NCBI RefSeq assembly: GCF_963675065.1
Contig: NZ_OY775905.1
Coordinates: 694,501 to 758,500, forward strand
From: an uncultured Draconibacterium sp.
GTDB taxonomy: Bacteria; Bacteroidota; Bacteroidia; Bacteroidales; Prolixibacteraceae
Direction: 5' to 3'
DNA: 64,000 nucleotides
Shown here: positions 45,424 to 55,381 of the stretch, in pieces
How the letters are laid out: each line of letters opens with the position of its first letter
How positions within the stretch are numbered: the stretch's first letter is position 1
The notes under the pieces: model-generated
What the model saw: only the letters and a program-made list of their open reading frames with translations
Databases searched by the model: none
What the model was told of the DNA's origin: nothing
Program-made: the position numbers and the translations under genes

Positions 45424-45465
45424 AAAAACGGAGACAGCCGAAATGCCTGTCTCCGTTTTTTTTTT
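45424..45465 (+). terminator. Terminator of the adaptor gene
   Basis: A perfect 14-base-pair stem (AAAAACGGAGACAG / CTGTCTCCGTTTTT) with a nine-base loop runs into a T tract of about ten. Confidence 0.93.
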
Positions 45466-45570
45466 AGCCGCTTTTGCACTTTATCCGTTACATCTTGCAT
45501 CTCATCATAATAAATTTTTATATTAAAAAATCGCTTACTTTCTTTAACCAAAACTTTTAATCAACTCCGT

Positions 45571-47616
45571 ATGAAACGCTATTCTTTTCTGTTATTGTCA
45601 GTCTGTCTTATTCTTTCAACTCCGATATTTGGGCAAAATGAATTGAGTAAAAAAGAGGTGAAAGATCTGGTAGAGCAGTACTTTATCATAAAAGATGTTC
45701 CAATCCGATATTACTCGAATATTCTTATCCGGCTTGATGGCAATCCATCTCATGAAGATTCACTAATTGTTCAGGAATTAGTTGATACATTAAATCCATT
45801 GATCGCAACCTGGGATGTTTATATCATAAGAGAAAAAACAGCCAACTTGATTCTTGATATAAATAATCCAATCGGAGAACTTTATGGCAAAACAAGACTT
45901 AGTAACCGAAAAGAACAAGAGATTGTACAATCCAAAATTATCGTCAGTATTCCGCCTGATGCTTCATTTCTGGAAAGAAAAAAAATCCTGTATTTCAACT
46001 TGTTAAAAGCTTTGATTTTTTACAATCCAAACAAAGATTTAGAAACAAAACTTCCAGGTTCTGTATTTTCGGTTAAAAACCCGTCGGATATAACTTTTAA
46101 CCCTGTTGATTATCAGCTATTAGCGGGGCTTTACTCTTCAAAGTTCGATGACGAATTAACAGCCCCTATAAATCCTACAAAAAATGCCATTTCGAGCAGG
46201 CAGATTTTTATTTTGGCAACTATTTTATCCAACCTTGTATCTACTTTATTTTTGCTATGGATGTTTCTTAGTGGTGCTTTTAAAAACCACAATTACATTT
46301 TTGAGGAATATTTTAAACAAGGGCTACTCGTATTGGTCGCTTTTATTATTGGGATTATACTGTCGGTTTTTGTTCCAATGATTATATCTGACCTCTACAT
46401 CGATTCTGTTTCTGTTTTTGTCCCAATTATTGCTTTAACCATCGGTTGTCTAATTATAGGATTATTAACAATAATCATTCTATTCTTATCTGAAGTGAAG
46501 ATTTTGAAATGTAATACTTCGTTGAGTCTGCATGTGATTTTTCCGTTTCTAACCACGACAATAATTCCTACTGCTTTAATATTCATTCTGGTTAAGTTTG
46601 GTTCTTCAAAATTAAGTACACGATTCCTGGCTGGTGATGGATTTCGTTTAATTATAAACATGGTATCCATCACCATGTCGATTGCCATTTACAGGGCATT
46701 TTTTATTTTTCTTACTAAAAAATCAGAAAGTATTATCAACCAAAAGGATGTTGAACTCGCCCGAATGAGCGAATTACATCGCAAGGCCGAATTGCAGTCG
46801 TTACGGGCCAAAATAAATCCTCATTTTCTATACAATTCGCTGAATTCAATTGCCAGCCTGGCTTCCATCGATTCAAAGAAAACCGAGCAGATGGCATTAT
46901 CGCTTTCCGACTTTTTTAAATATTCAATCAATCGCGAGCAAAAGCAAACAAATCCGCTTTCTGAAGAATTGAAAGCCGTTGAAACGTATCTCGAAATTGA
47001 AAAGGTACGTTTTGGCGATCGCTTAACTTATTCTATCGAATGTCCTGACTCTCTTAAGTCAGTTGAGATTCCTCAGTTGTTAATCCAACCCCTGGTCGAG
47101 AATGCAGTTAAACACGGCATATCGAAATTACTAAAAGATGGCGTGATTCAGATTATTATCTCAGCCCTTGAATCAGAGCAAATCAGTATCCGTGTTTACG
47201 ATAATGGCCCTGATTTCCCCAATGGGCCAATGAGTGGATTTGGGATAAGAAATACACACGAACGACTACAACTTCTATACGATGACAAAGCCAGCATGAA
47301 TTGGAAAAACCAACCGGAGAAATATTTCGAGCTAATTTTCCCCCAACAACCTTCAGCCCGAAGTTTTAAACCTGTGCAATATTCTGTTGAGATACCAAAT
47401 TACACTCAACCACAGCAAACTGGTAAAAGCAGAATGAGAAAACTTATGAATACAATATGGGTAATTGCCGCATTCCTGGTTATGGCCGGTGTTTTGTTTA
47501 GAATTCAACATTATCCGCACGGCAACCTGCTATTGGCAATTGGTCTCACTTCCGGACTGGTAATGGCTATTCTCGAAGGTGTCCGACAGATGATTACGAC
47601 AAAAGACAACGAATAA
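45571..47616 (+). CDS. LytS/YehU-type histidine kinase with GldL-like C-terminal membrane hairpin
   Basis: The 681-residue kinase has a signal peptide (cleavage near IFGQNE), a ~180-residue periplasmic domain of unknown type, and five TM helices (about 210-390). The His_kinase/HATPase pair follows: LRAKINPHFLYNSLNSIASL with the phospho-His, and PQLLIQPLVENAVKHGI, IRVYDNGPDF and SGFGIRNTHERLQ. After residue ~620 there is an extra pair of TM helices (WVIAAFLVMAGVLFRIQHYP, then LLLAIGLTSGLVMAI) that resembles the N-terminal hairpin of the gliding/T9SS motor protein GldL. The LytTR regulator starts 32 bases downstream and is its partner. Confidence 0.88.
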   Translation: MKRYSFLLLSVCLILSTPIFGQNELSKKEVKDLVEQYFIIKDVPIRYYSNILIRLDGNPSHEDSLIVQELVDTLNPLIATWDVYIIREKTANLILDINNPIGELYGKTRLSNRKEQEIVQSKIIVSIPPDASFLERKKILYFNLLKALIFYNPNKDLETKLPGSVFSVKNPSDITFNPVDYQLLAGLYSSKFDDELTAPINPTKNAISSRQIFILATILSNLVSTLFLLWMFLSGAFKNHNYIFEEYFKQGLLVLVAFIIGIILSVFVPMIISDLYIDSVSVFVPIIALTIGCLIIGLLTIIILFLSEVKILKCNTSLSLHVIFPFLTTTIIPTALIFILVKFGSSKLSTRFLAGDGFRLIINMVSITMSIAIYRAFFIFLTKKSESIINQKDVELARMSELHRKAELQSLRAKINPHFLYNSLNSIASLASIDSKKTEQMALSLSDFFKYSINREQKQTNPLSEELKAVETYLEIEKVRFGDRLTYSIECPDSLKSVEIPQLLIQPLVENAVKHGISKLLKDGVIQIIISALESEQISIRVYDNGPDFPNGPMSGFGIRNTHERLQLLYDDKASMNWKNQPEKYFELIFPQQPSARSFKPVQYSVEIPNYTQPQQTGKSRMRKLMNTIWVIAAFLVMAGVLFRIQHYPHGNLLLAIGLTSGLVMAILEGVRQMITTKDNE

Positions 47617-47648
47617 TATAATTTTACGAATCATACTAGCCTGCAAAA

Positions 47649-48413
47649 ATGAAATCAACACCAAAATTCAGGACAATTATTGCCGACGACGAGTTACTGG
47701 CAAGAGAACGATTAAAAAAACTGCTTACCCCTTTTTCTCAAACAATTGAAATTATTGGAGAGGCTCAAAACGGGATCGAATGTAAAAGAATGATCAATGA
47801 AATGAAGCCGGATTTGATTTTTCTTGATATTCAAATGCCCGGATTAAACGGCTTTGAAGTTTTACAACAGATCAATCATTCGCCACTGGTCATTTTTTGT
47901 ACCGCCCACGATGAATTCGCGTTGAAAGCATTCGAAACATATAGCGTTGATTACCTTGTTAAACCGGTTAAAGCAGAAAGAATTGAGCGATCGATAGAAA
48001 AACTGATGTTGCTAAATCTACATCGAACCCGACAAGAGCTGCTCAACCTTATAAAAGAGCTTACGGTTCAATTACCTGCAAACGAAATTACAACTATCCC
48101 GGTAAAACTTGGAAACAGAATGCTAATCCTTAATATTGAAGATATTTCATTTTTTCAGGCTGAGGAAAAGTATGTAACCATTCATTCTATAAATGGGAAA
48201 CGTTATACTTCCGATATTTCGCTAAAAGACCTGGAAGAAAAGTTAGTGGGCAACTTCATCCGAATTCAGCGGGCCTTACTTGTAAATAAAGTACTTGTGA
48301 AAGAAATTATAAAACACACCAATTCTAGGTACAAAATCCGCATGAACGACGTAAATCAGTCTCTACTTATATCCGGCAGAAACTATATCAATCAGATAAA
48401 AAGCATTGTATAA
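47649..48413 (+). CDS. LytTR-type response regulator
   Basis: The 254-residue regulator has a receiver domain (residues ~8-120) with acidic pair IIADDELLARERL, phospho-acceptor D60 in LIFLDIQMPGLNGFE and conserved Lys in SVDYLVKPVKAERI. A LytTR DNA-binding domain follows (about 150-250; FFQAEEKYVTIHS, FIRIQRALLVNKV, SRYKIRM). It would be phosphorylated by the adjacent kinase and bind direct repeats at target promoters. It is the last gene of the pair, ending 12 bases from the convergent next gene, with no terminator between. Confidence 0.93.
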   Translation: MKSTPKFRTIIADDELLARERLKKLLTPFSQTIEIIGEAQNGIECKRMINEMKPDLIFLDIQMPGLNGFEVLQQINHSPLVIFCTAHDEFALKAFETYSVDYLVKPVKAERIERSIEKLMLLNLHRTRQELLNLIKELTVQLPANEITTIPVKLGNRMLILNIEDISFFQAEEKYVTIHSINGKRYTSDISLKDLEEKLVGNFIRIQRALLVNKVLVKEIIKHTNSRYKIRMNDVNQSLLISGRNYINQIKSIV

Positions 48414-48424
48414 TTCGGTTATTG

Positions 48425-49546
48425 CTATTCTCCGGGGAAATAATTGCGCGAATCAATAACAGTAAGATTATTCGTGTGTGCCCGACTCATTTCAAGCACG
48501 GCTTGCTCCGAAACCTTTTCACCTTTGTAGGTGTAGGTTTTGTCCTGCACCACACGCTTTAACAAAAGGTCTTTATAATCCACTTCAAAAGTGTACAGCA
48601 CGTCGGTGTAAAAATCGGTATTGTTTTGCCCGATTGCCAGCGCCCTGCCCTGACGGTTATTTTTTGGCGCCACCGCTTCGCCTTCAATTTTTAATATCGA
48701 ATAATCTTCTTTATTAATGCTGATTTTGCCTTTAAAAGTACCTGCATAATAATCGCCTGTGGTTGCCAGCGAAGGTACTTTCGGGCTGAATGAAATCACC
48801 CAGTACTCTTTTCCGTCGATAACAGGTTGGCTTTCCAGAGCCAGTTGATAGTTGCTTAATAATGCAGAACTTAAAATACCCGATGCCGAGCGCACCCAGT
48901 CAAGTCCCAACAAATCATCAAGGTTTAATTGTGCGCTTGAGAATCGGTAATCGTCGTCGGTCTGTTCTTTTGTAACCGAGTAGTTCCGCGCTTTAAAAGC
49001 ATCCGATTTCGAAGGATTTGTATAACCTGTTTCATCGTATAGTAACACTGTTGCAATTTGTGGAGTTGTCACCTGCCCGTTAACCGCTTTTTCTTTTGAA
49101 TAAGCAAAGTGCATATTAAACGGCCCCGAACCATAATTATACTTTATATTTTCTGAAGCCATGCGCAAAATCCGGATCAGCACTTTATTCTGTGCAGCAA
49201 CATCAACCTTCTCCACATCATACGATTGAGACTCTAATTTTACCACTGCAAACTCTTTCGAAAAAAGCTCTTTTACCGGAAACTGTTTGTTGGTGAAACC
49301 CACGGCAGAAAAGTAAATTTTTTTATCCACCATATCCTCAGGAATCTTCAATTCAAAATTTCCTTCACTATCGCTGGCAGTACCAAAAAACGTACCTTCC
49401 AAACCAATATTGGTATACGAAACCGGACGATTTGTATTGGCATCAACCACCTTCCCCTTAATGGTGTGCGCCACCTTCGAACCATTCTGCCCCAGCGTTG
49501 TAAGGGCAACAAAAACTGTAAAAATGAATATAATTGTTTTCTTCAT
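48425..49546 (-). CDS. Exported protein with carboxypeptidase-like regulatory domain
   Basis: Start is set at 49546 (MKKTIIFIFTVFVALTTLGQ) rather than at an in-frame codon 14 residues earlier, because this gives a standard signal peptide. The 373-residue product has a CarboxypepD_reg-like beta-sandwich (about 22-100; HTIKGKVVDANTNRPVSYTN, TASDSEGNFELKIPE). A beta-rich second half follows, with YWVISFSPKVPSL and KGKISINKEDYSILKIEGEA. The second part looks like the outer-membrane-associated DUF5686/peptidase-regulatory group of Bacteroidota, but catalytic residues are not seen. It is probably a surface or periplasmic structural protein. Confidence 0.8.
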   Translation of the reverse strand: MKKTIIFIFTVFVALTTLGQNGSKVAHTIKGKVVDANTNRPVSYTNIGLEGTFFGTASDSEGNFELKIPEDMVDKKIYFSAVGFTNKQFPVKELFSKEFAVVKLESQSYDVEKVDVAAQNKVLIRILRMASENIKYNYGSGPFNMHFAYSKEKAVNGQVTTPQIATVLLYDETGYTNPSKSDAFKARNYSVTKEQTDDDYRFSSAQLNLDDLLGLDWVRSASGILSSALLSNYQLALESQPVIDGKEYWVISFSPKVPSLATTGDYYAGTFKGKISINKEDYSILKIEGEAVAPKNNRQGRALAIGQNNTDFYTDVLYTFEVDYKDLLLKRVVQDKTYTYKGEKVSEQAVLEMSRAHTNNLTVIDSRNYFPGE

Positions 49547-49604
49547 GACCATCAATTTTAAAAAATAAAAGTAAGAAATAAATACCATTCCTACCTAGTT
49601 AAAC

Positions 49605-49637
49605 GTTGTAATACCCAATTATTATTGTGTATATTTG
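49605..49637 (+). promoter_or_regulatory. Promoter of the coiled-coil lipoprotein gene
   Basis: TTG (49606-49608) as -33 and TATATTTG (49630-49637) as -7 with a 21-base spacer form a strong Bacteroidota promoter. Because the -7 box lies inside the in-frame extension upstream of 49660, it also supports the ATG at 49660 as the real start. Confidence 0.75.
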
Positions 49638-49659
49638 TTTTGAACATAAAAAGATCGTT

Positions 49660-50316
49660 ATGAGTAGAAAATATATCATTCTTGTTATCAGTGTTGTTTT
49701 GATCGGACTCTCGTCGTGTGTTTCGAAAAAGAAATACCTTGAGATGGAAGCCGGCAGATTAAAAGCCGAAGAACTTTCGCGAAAACTCGACGCCGAGAAC
49801 AATGCCAAAGCCGAACGTATTAAAGCTTTAATTGCCGATTTTGAAGCGATGAAAAACGAGTTGATGGAAAACAATGCCATCAAAGAGCAGGACATTGCCA
49901 ACCTGAAAAAAGAAATGGCTGTGCTGAATGAAGAACTAAGCAGCAAACAGGAATCGTTACAGGAAACCAGTTTTAATCTTGATTTTGAAAAACAACGTTT
50001 AACCAACGCCTTAGAAAGTAAAGAAACATCAGTACAATCCTTGCAAAACCAAGTAAGTACACTGGAAAGCGAAGTTTCTGAAAAGAACTCGGCCATCGAC
50101 CAAAAGAACTTTGAAATAAACAGGCTGAACCAGGAAGCTAAAGTTCTGGAGGGTAAAATTAAAGCTGGCGAAAATGAACTTAACACCCTGCAGGGACAGC
50201 TTAACAATGTTCGTTCGGAAACGCAGCAGTTACAAAGTCAGCTAAAAGAAAAAGATGAACAGATTACTAAACTTTCTAATCAGGTTAAATTATTAAAAGA
50301 TCAGATTGGTAACTAA
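49660..50316 (+). CDS. Coiled-coil lipoprotein
   Basis: ATG 49660 is chosen (MSRKYIILVISVVLIGL, lipobox SSC at about residue 20). The promoter lies between it and the earlier in-frame start. After CVSKKKYLEMEAGRL, the 218-residue mature part is almost entirely a long heptad coiled coil rich in E, K, L, N and Q (for example ALESKETSVQSLQNQVSTL and KAGENELNTLQGQLNNV). Such outer-membrane-anchored rods may space membrane from peptidoglycan or organise envelope complexes. No OmpA or catalytic domain is present. Function is unknown. Confidence 0.85.
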   Translation: MSRKYIILVISVVLIGLSSCVSKKKYLEMEAGRLKAEELSRKLDAENNAKAERIKALIADFEAMKNELMENNAIKEQDIANLKKEMAVLNEELSSKQESLQETSFNLDFEKQRLTNALESKETSVQSLQNQVSTLESEVSEKNSAIDQKNFEINRLNQEAKVLEGKIKAGENELNTLQGQLNNVRSETQQLQSQLKEKDEQITKLSNQVKLLKDQIGN

Positions 50317-50478
50317 TTCCTTTTTGCCTTCTTTACAGAAACACTTACAATTAATTAAGATAATTTTTAACAAACAAAATAAGCATTTGCTTGTTTAGAG
50401 GATTTAGAATAGTGAACTGGTTTATAACTGTGTTTATTATTTGATTGCAAAAAATAATGAAAGTTCATGCTTTCATTT

Positions 50479-50512
50479 GGAAGGCCCGGTATCTTACCGG
50501 GCTTTCTTTTTT
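50479..50512 (+). terminator. Terminator of the coiled-coil lipoprotein gene
   Basis: GCCCGGTA (50484-50491) pairs with TACCGGGC (50495-50502) and the stem extends outwards; CTTTTTT follows. It lies about 160 bases after the stop. Confidence 0.85.
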
Positions 50513-50528
50513 CTAAAAATAGTATCAG

Positions 50529-50564
50529 AAAAAAAAGGTATTTGCATTAGCAAAAACCTTTTTT
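50529..50564. terminator. Bidirectional hairpin, likely terminator of the peroxiredoxin gene
   Basis: AAAAAAGGT...ACCTTTTTT with an inner TTTGC/GCAAA step forms a long A/T-flanked stem about 80 bases downstream of the minus-strand peroxiredoxin stop. Confidence 0.65.
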
Positions 50565-50646
50565 AGTGTTCGGGACTTTAACATCCTTCTATGAAAAATT
50601 GCGTTTTTAGTCTTCTTTATTTTGATCTTGAACCATAGCAGAGGCC

Positions 50647-51366
50647 TCACTTACGTTCGAACCACATTCGGTTGCCTACCATATAATACTTATCAGATAA
50701 TTCAGGATTGGCTTCCAGTTCTGCTGTTGTATATGGCATATAAGGAACTATAACATCGTCGCCTTTCTGCCAGTTGGCAGGAGTATAAACAAATTTCGAT
50801 TTTGTAAGCTGTAATGCTTCTACCATACGAACATATTCATTCATGTTTCTTCCAACTTCTACAGGATAGAAATTCACCGAACGAACAATGTTTTTATCAT
50901 CGATAACGAATACTCCTCTTATATCGCGGTTCGTACTTGTTGGTTCGTGCAACATGCCATACAACCGTGAGTTTTTACCATCGGGATCTTCAATTATCGG
51001 AAACTCAATATCGACAGTACCTCTTTGTTTATACTCCAATTCTTCCAGATGTGCCTTCCACATAGTATGGAGCTCTATATTGTCGGTAGAAATAACTGCT
51101 ACTTCAACACCTAGCTTTTTGAACTCTTTTTGTAAGTGTGCCAGTTCAAGTAATTCAGATGAACACACCGGAGTAAAATCGGCAGGATGACTAAAGAGAA
51201 TTTTCCAACTGTTTCCGAAATCATTCGGAAAAGTGATTTTCCCGTTTGTTGTGTTTGCACTAAATTTTGGAGCTTTTGATCCTATTAAAGGGATTTTGTA
51301 GTCGCCAGCCGTGACTACTCCAATGGCCAGAATCATAGCCAAAAAGGTAAACATTACTCGTTTCAT
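50647..51366 (-). CDS. Exported peroxiredoxin (Prx6/1-Cys-like)
   Basis: Start is set at 51366 (MKRVMFTFLAMILAIG), which gives a signal peptide ending near VVTAGDYK; the upstream in-frame Met would add an unusual 24-residue extension. The 239-residue product has the thioredoxin-fold AhpC/TSA domain with peroxidatic Cys in FSHPADFTPVCSSELLEL, EVAVISTDNIELHTMW, and the Prx6-type C-terminal extension (about 165-239). It would reduce peroxides outside the cytoplasm. Exported versions are less common than cytosolic ones. No disulfide reductase partner is nearby. Confidence 0.88.
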   Translation of the reverse strand: MKRVMFTFLAMILAIGVVTAGDYKIPLIGSKAPKFSANTTNGKITFPNDFGNSWKILFSHPADFTPVCSSELLELAHLQKEFKKLGVEVAVISTDNIELHTMWKAHLEELEYKQRGTVDIEFPIIEDPDGKNSRLYGMLHEPTSTNRDIRGVFVIDDKNIVRSVNFYPVEVGRNMNEYVRMVEALQLTKSKFVYTPANWQKGDDVIVPYMPYTTAELEANPELSDKYYMVGNRMWFERK

Positions 51367-51651
51367 AACTTTGAATATTAAATGATTGCAACACGAAGTT
51401 ACGACCATTAAAATCCACAATAATATGCTGAACAACATGTTTTGATTATTGCTTTAAACATTGCATTTGATTGTTCACCACCACTAAATCGGGCAAATAG
51501 TCAATCTGTAAGCATTTCGGGTGTTTTGATTACGATTTAAAGGTTTTAATGTCTTTTAATATTCAATATAAAAGCTGAAAGCATTCATATAAAAATACTT
51601 AAATATACTTTATTAACAAACTATCGACCATTCGTCGAATTTTTTGTTCGA

Positions 51652-52398
51652 TTATTCTAAATTATAATCCAGCTTAAATAATTTGGAATACTGTACAATC
51701 GACTCCCTCACCTGATATTCACTTGCGGTATAAGGAAGAACATTTTGCCCGTTAAACCACATCATAAAAGTATCGGCATAAGCCTCATTCAAGCCGGTAA
51801 GTTTTATTACCATTTCTTTATTGTAGTTTTTCGAATGCATTTCCCAGTTTTTCATTATCGACATGTCCTCGCGTACCTTTCGTTTGCGTTTTTCGCGTTT
51901 ACCGTAATATTGTGCAAACGATAAAGGACTTACCAGTGCGGCAATAATCGGAGGTTTTTCATTGAATGCATCGCCTCTCAAAGTTGGGTCAAGGTCTGTT
52001 GGATTTCCGTGATCGAAATAATCCAGCTGCCGGGCTTCGCCTTCAACGGTAACTTCGCCAACATTATAAAGTACAGGGTCCATATAAAACGTCAGCATTT
52101 CGTAGCCGGTGTAATACGATGGCACTTTCAGAATAAAAGTTTTGTAGCCCACTGAAGTGATTTCGAGTGAATCGATATTAAGCATCTCCAGCGTAAATAT
52201 TCCCTCTCCATTAGTAATCGTTCCGCTGTGTGTGCGGTGGTTAATAATGTTGGCATAAGGAACTGCTGAACTATCGGATGAACTCAGGATTTTTGCTTTC
52301 AATTCAATCAACATCGGATCTACAGGATATTCTTCATCTTGCGCCCAACCCGAAATGCCTGCAAAAACAAATAATAACAGCAGTAAATATTTATACAT
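51652..52398 (-). CDS. Exported protein with carboxypeptidase-like regulatory domain
   Basis: The 248-residue protein has a signal peptide (MYKYLLLLLFVFAGISGWAQ). A CarboxypepD_reg-like sandwich (about 32-105) follows with ELKAKILSSSDSSAVPYANI, TNGEGIFTLEMLN and SLEITSVGYKTFI. The remaining ~130 residues contain a Lys/Arg-rich segment (GKREKRKRKVREDM) and no recognised domain. It resembles short envelope proteins of Bacteroidota that carry only this sandwich domain. It is transcribed alone from a -7 box and ends in a 285-base AT-rich gap before the peroxiredoxin gene. Confidence 0.8.
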   Translation of the reverse strand: MYKYLLLLLFVFAGISGWAQDEEYPVDPMLIELKAKILSSSDSSAVPYANIINHRTHSGTITNGEGIFTLEMLNIDSLEITSVGYKTFILKVPSYYTGYEMLTFYMDPVLYNVGEVTVEGEARQLDYFDHGNPTDLDPTLRGDAFNEKPPIIAALVSPLSFAQYYGKREKRKRKVREDMSIMKNWEMHSKNYNKEMVIKLTGLNEAYADTFMMWFNGQNVLPYTASEYQVRESIVQYSKLFKLDYNLE

Positions 52399-52422
52399 AA
52401 GTGCGTAATTCTATTCCGTATG

Positions 52423-52430
52423 CAAATCTA
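52423..52430 (-). promoter_or_regulatory. -7 box of the carboxypeptidase-regulatory-domain gene
   Basis: The minus strand reads TAGATTTG, matching TAnnTTTG, 24 bases before the ATG at 52398. No clear -33 element is visible. Confidence 0.45.
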
Positions 52431-52506
52431 TGCAAAAGAATTTAACCATTTTGAAGATAACACTATTTAACTGGTTTTTAACAGATGTTAAGGGGATTGA
52501 AGGATT

Positions 52507-52543
52507 CTACTGAGCGGGCGACTTGAAGTCACCCGCTCAGTAG
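52507..52543 (-). terminator. Long hairpin terminating valS
   Basis: An 18-pair stem (CTACTGAGCGGG... / ...CCCGCTCAGTAG) has its only mismatch on the plus strand become a G-U pair in the minus-strand RNA, which fits the valS direction. No T run follows, so it may act by protecting the 3' end rather than as a classical terminator. Confidence 0.7.
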
Positions 52544-52549
52544 AAATAT

Positions 52550-55186
52550 CTATTTCATTGAAGCGATGCGCTCTTCCAACACTTTAATATTGGCTTCGGC
52601 ATCGGCCTGTTTTGCTTTTTCTTTGGCAACTACCGCTTCGGGTGCATTATTTACAAAGCGTTCGTTACTCAGCTTTTTCATTACCGAATTCAGAAATCCT
52701 TTGGCGTATTTCAACTCCTCTTCCAGTTTTGCCAATTCTTCTTCCACATCAATAAATCCATCAAGCGGAATATAAAAGCTGGATGATTTTACACGGAATG
52801 AAGCTGCTCCTTTAACTTCTTCCTCAACAACAGTCAATTCAGTAAGATTACCCAGTTTTATAAGAATGCTGTTGAATTTGGCATCAAAACCTTTATCGCC
52901 TTTTTGCACCGAAAAATCGATGGCATCTTTAAAGGCAATATTTTTGTCTTTACGGATTTTACGAATTCCGGAAACTGCTTCTTTTACATCTTCGAAAGTG
53001 GCAAGTAGTGCTGCGTCGTAGCTGGTGCTAGCCGGCAACTGGCTGATCATGATACTTTCGCCTTCTTTACGTTCATCAAGCAACTGCCAGATTTCTTCGG
53101 TAATAAACGGCATAAAAGGATGCATCAGTCGCAACATCTGGTCGAACAGTTCACCGATCTCAGCATAAGTTACGGCATCAATAGGTTGTTGATAGCCCGG
53201 TTTTACCATTTCAAGTAACCACCCCGAAAATTCGTCGCGAACAGTTGTGTACACCGTCATTAACGCTTCCGAAATTCGGAAACCATCAAACTGTGAATTC
53301 AATGTTTCTACTACCTGAGCCAGTTTATTCTTAAACCACTCGATGGCCAGTTTTGAATGTTCCGGCTGTTCAATATCAGAGGATACTTCCCAGTTTTTCA
53401 CCAAACGGAAAGCATTCCATATTTTTGTTGAGAAACCTGCTCCCTGTTGAGGCAGACCTTCATCGAAAAGCAAATCGCCACCAGCAGGAGAACAAAGTAA
53501 CATTCCCACACGAACACCGTCGGCACCGTATTTGGCGATTAAGTCCAGCGGATCAGGTGAATTACCCAGCGATTTCGACATTTTTCGGCGTTGTGCATCG
53601 CGCACCATTCCAGTAAAATACACATTCTTAAACGGGAAATCATCGCGGTACTCGTAACCGGCAATAATCATTCGGGCCACCCAAAAGAAAATAATATCGG
53701 GCGCTGTTACCAAATCCGAACTTGGGTAATAGTAGTTTACCTCTTCGTTTTCCGGCTCACGAACTCCATCGAAAACCGAAATTGGCCACAACCAGCTCGA
53801 AAACCAGGTATCCAAAGCATCTTCGTCTTGTTTTAAATCAGCAGCAGTCAATTCTGCATTTCCTGATTTTTCTTTGGCAATAGCCAGCGCTTCTTCTGCT
53901 GATTCGGCACAAACATAAGTTCCGTCGGGCAGGTAGTACACCGGAATTTGGTGTCCCCACCACAACTGGCGGCTAATACACCAGTCTTTGATGTTGCCCA
54001 TCCAGTGCTTGTAGGTATTTTTAAATTTCGGAGGATGAAACGCAATGGTATCGTTCATCACGTTCTCCAAAGCCGGTTTTACCAGTTCTTCCATTTTCAG
54101 GAACCATTGTGCCGACAACTTTGGCTCAATGATTACATCGGTACGCTCCGAGAAACCAACTTTATTTGTATAGTCTTCTATTTTAGCCAGATTTCCTGCC
54201 TTCTCCAGTTCAGGAACAATTTTATCGCGAACATCAAAACGATCTTCACCAACAAACAGCTCGGCTTTTTCATTTAGTGTTCCGTTGTCGTTAAAAATAT
54301 CGATGGATGGCAGATTATATTTCAGTCCAATTTCGTAGTCATTGATATCGTGGGCAGGTGTAATTTTCAAACAACCGGTACCAAATTCCATATCCACGTA
54401 TTCATCCTCAATAATCGGGATTGAACGGTTGATCAGCGGTACCAAGACACGTTTTCCTTTCAGGTGCGAAAAACGCTCGTCGTTCGGGTTTACACAAACA
54501 GCCGTATCACCCAGAATGGTTTCAGGACGAGTAGTGGCAATGGTTACAAAACCATCTTCACCTTCAATTTTATAATTCAGGTAATACAGTTTTCCCTGCA
54601 TTTCTTTGTAGATCACTTCCTCATCAGAGAGTGCAGTTTTAGCTGCCGGGTCCCAGTTTACCATACGCACACCGCGGTATATCATTCCTTTGTTGAACAG
54701 ATCGACAAAAACTTTGATTACCGATTCGCTGCGTGCTTCGTCCATGGTAAAAGCTGTACGATCCCAGTCGCAGGAGGCACCCAGTTTTTTCAGCTGCTCG
54801 AGGATAATACCACCGTGTTTATCGGTCCATTCCCAGGCATGTTTCAAGAATTCGTCGCGCGAAAGATCATACTTATCAATTCCTTCAGCATTTAGTTTGT
54901 TTACCACCTTTGCTTCGGTAGCAATCGATGCATGGTCGGTTCCCGGTACCCAGCAGGCATTTTTTCCGGTCATACGCGCGCGGCGGACCAGAATATCCTG
55001 AATGGTATTGTTAAGCATGTGCCCCATGTGCAACACGCCGGTTACGTTTGGCGGCGGAATTACAATTGTGTAAGGTTCGCGCTCGTCGGGTGTGGAGTGG
55101 AAAAAGTTGTTATCCATCCAGTATTTGTACCATTTATCTTCAACCTCGACAGGGTTGTACTTGCTCGGAATTTCCATCTGACTCAT
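52550..55186 (-). CDS. valS: Valyl-tRNA synthetase
   Basis: Start is set at 55186 ([20 protein letters not shown]) rather than an in-frame Met 20 residues upstream, because a -7 box (55217-55224) lies within that extension. The 878-residue class I synthetase attaches valine to its tRNA. It has HIGH-type motif VLHMGHMLN, the editing domain with [16 protein letters not shown], the KMSKS motif [14 protein letters not shown], an anticodon-binding helical domain, and a C-terminal coiled coil ([19 protein letters not shown]). Length is typical. It is a single-gene unit. Confidence 0.97.
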   Translation of the reverse strand: MSQMEIPSKYNPVEVEDKWYKYWMDNNFFHSTPDEREPYTIVIPPPNVTGVLHMGHMLNNTIQDILVRRARMTGKNACWVPGTDHASIATEAKVVNKLNAEGIDKYDLSRDEFLKHAWEWTDKHGGIILEQLKKLGASCDWDRTAFTMDEARSESVIKVFVDLFNKGMIYRGVRMVNWDPAAKTALSDEEVIYKEMQGKLYYLNYKIEGEDGFVTIATTRPETILGDTAVCVNPNDERFSHLKGKRVLVPLINRSIPIIEDEYVDMEFGTGCLKITPAHDINDYEIGLKYNLPSIDIFNDNGTLNEKAELFVGEDRFDVRDKIVPELEKAGNLAKIEDYTNKVGFSERTDVIIEPKLSAQWFLKMEELVKPALENVMNDTIAFHPPKFKNTYKHWMGNIKDWCISRQLWWGHQIPVYYLPDGTYVCAESAEEALAIAKEKSGNAELTAADLKQDEDALDTWFSSWLWPISVFDGVREPENEEVNYYYPSSDLVTAPDIIFFWVARMIIAGYEYRDDFPFKNVYFTGMVRDAQRRKMSKSLGNSPDPLDLIAKYGADGVRVGMLLCSPAGGDLLFDEGLPQQGAGFSTKIWNAFRLVKNWEVSSDIEQPEHSKLAIEWFKNKLAQVVETLNSQFDGFRISEALMTVYTTVRDEFSGWLLEMVKPGYQQPIDAVTYAEIGELFDQMLRLMHPFMPFITEEIWQLLDERKEGESIMISQLPASTSYDAALLATFEDVKEAVSGIRKIRKDKNIAFKDAIDFSVQKGDKGFDAKFNSILIKLGNLTELTVVEEEVKGAASFRVKSSSFYIPLDGFIDVEEELAKLEEELKYAKGFLNSVMKKLSNERFVNNAPEAVVAKEKAKQADAEANIKVLEERIASMK

Positions 55187-55216
55187 CTTGAAATATCTAG
55201 CTAAAAATTTGAGGTG

Positions 55217-55246
55217 CAAAAGTACAATTAAAAGTTTAGAGTTCAA
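55217..55246 (-). promoter_or_regulatory. Promoter of valS
   Basis: On the minus strand TACTTTTG (55217-55224) is an exact -7 box, with TTG at 55244-55246 as -33 and a 19-base spacer. It overlaps the in-frame extension of valS and so argues for the start at 55186. Confidence 0.6.
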
Positions 55247-55312
55247 TGTTTGGAGATCAGAGTTTATTGAAAGGATAGGAGTTCAGAGATAAGAATTACG
55301 AGTCCAACAAAT

Positions 55313-55354
55313 AAAAAACCACGAACGAAGTAGTTTGTGCTACTCCGTCCGTGG
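55313..55354 (-). terminator. Terminator of amtB
   Basis: On the minus strand CCACGGACGGAGTAG and CTACTTCGTTCGTGG pair with wobbles across 15 positions and run into TTTTTTATTTG, 28 bases after the stop. Confidence 0.85.
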
Positions 55355-55381
55355 CTGAATTATATATGTTATTGGTTTTCC

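Larger units (their letters stand above)
50317..50646. other. Convergent intergenic region with two terminators
   Basis: These 330 bases hold the plus-strand terminator (50479-50512) and a second hairpin (50529-50564) that serves the convergent peroxiredoxin gene. The rest is AT-rich and shows no gene. Confidence 0.7.
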
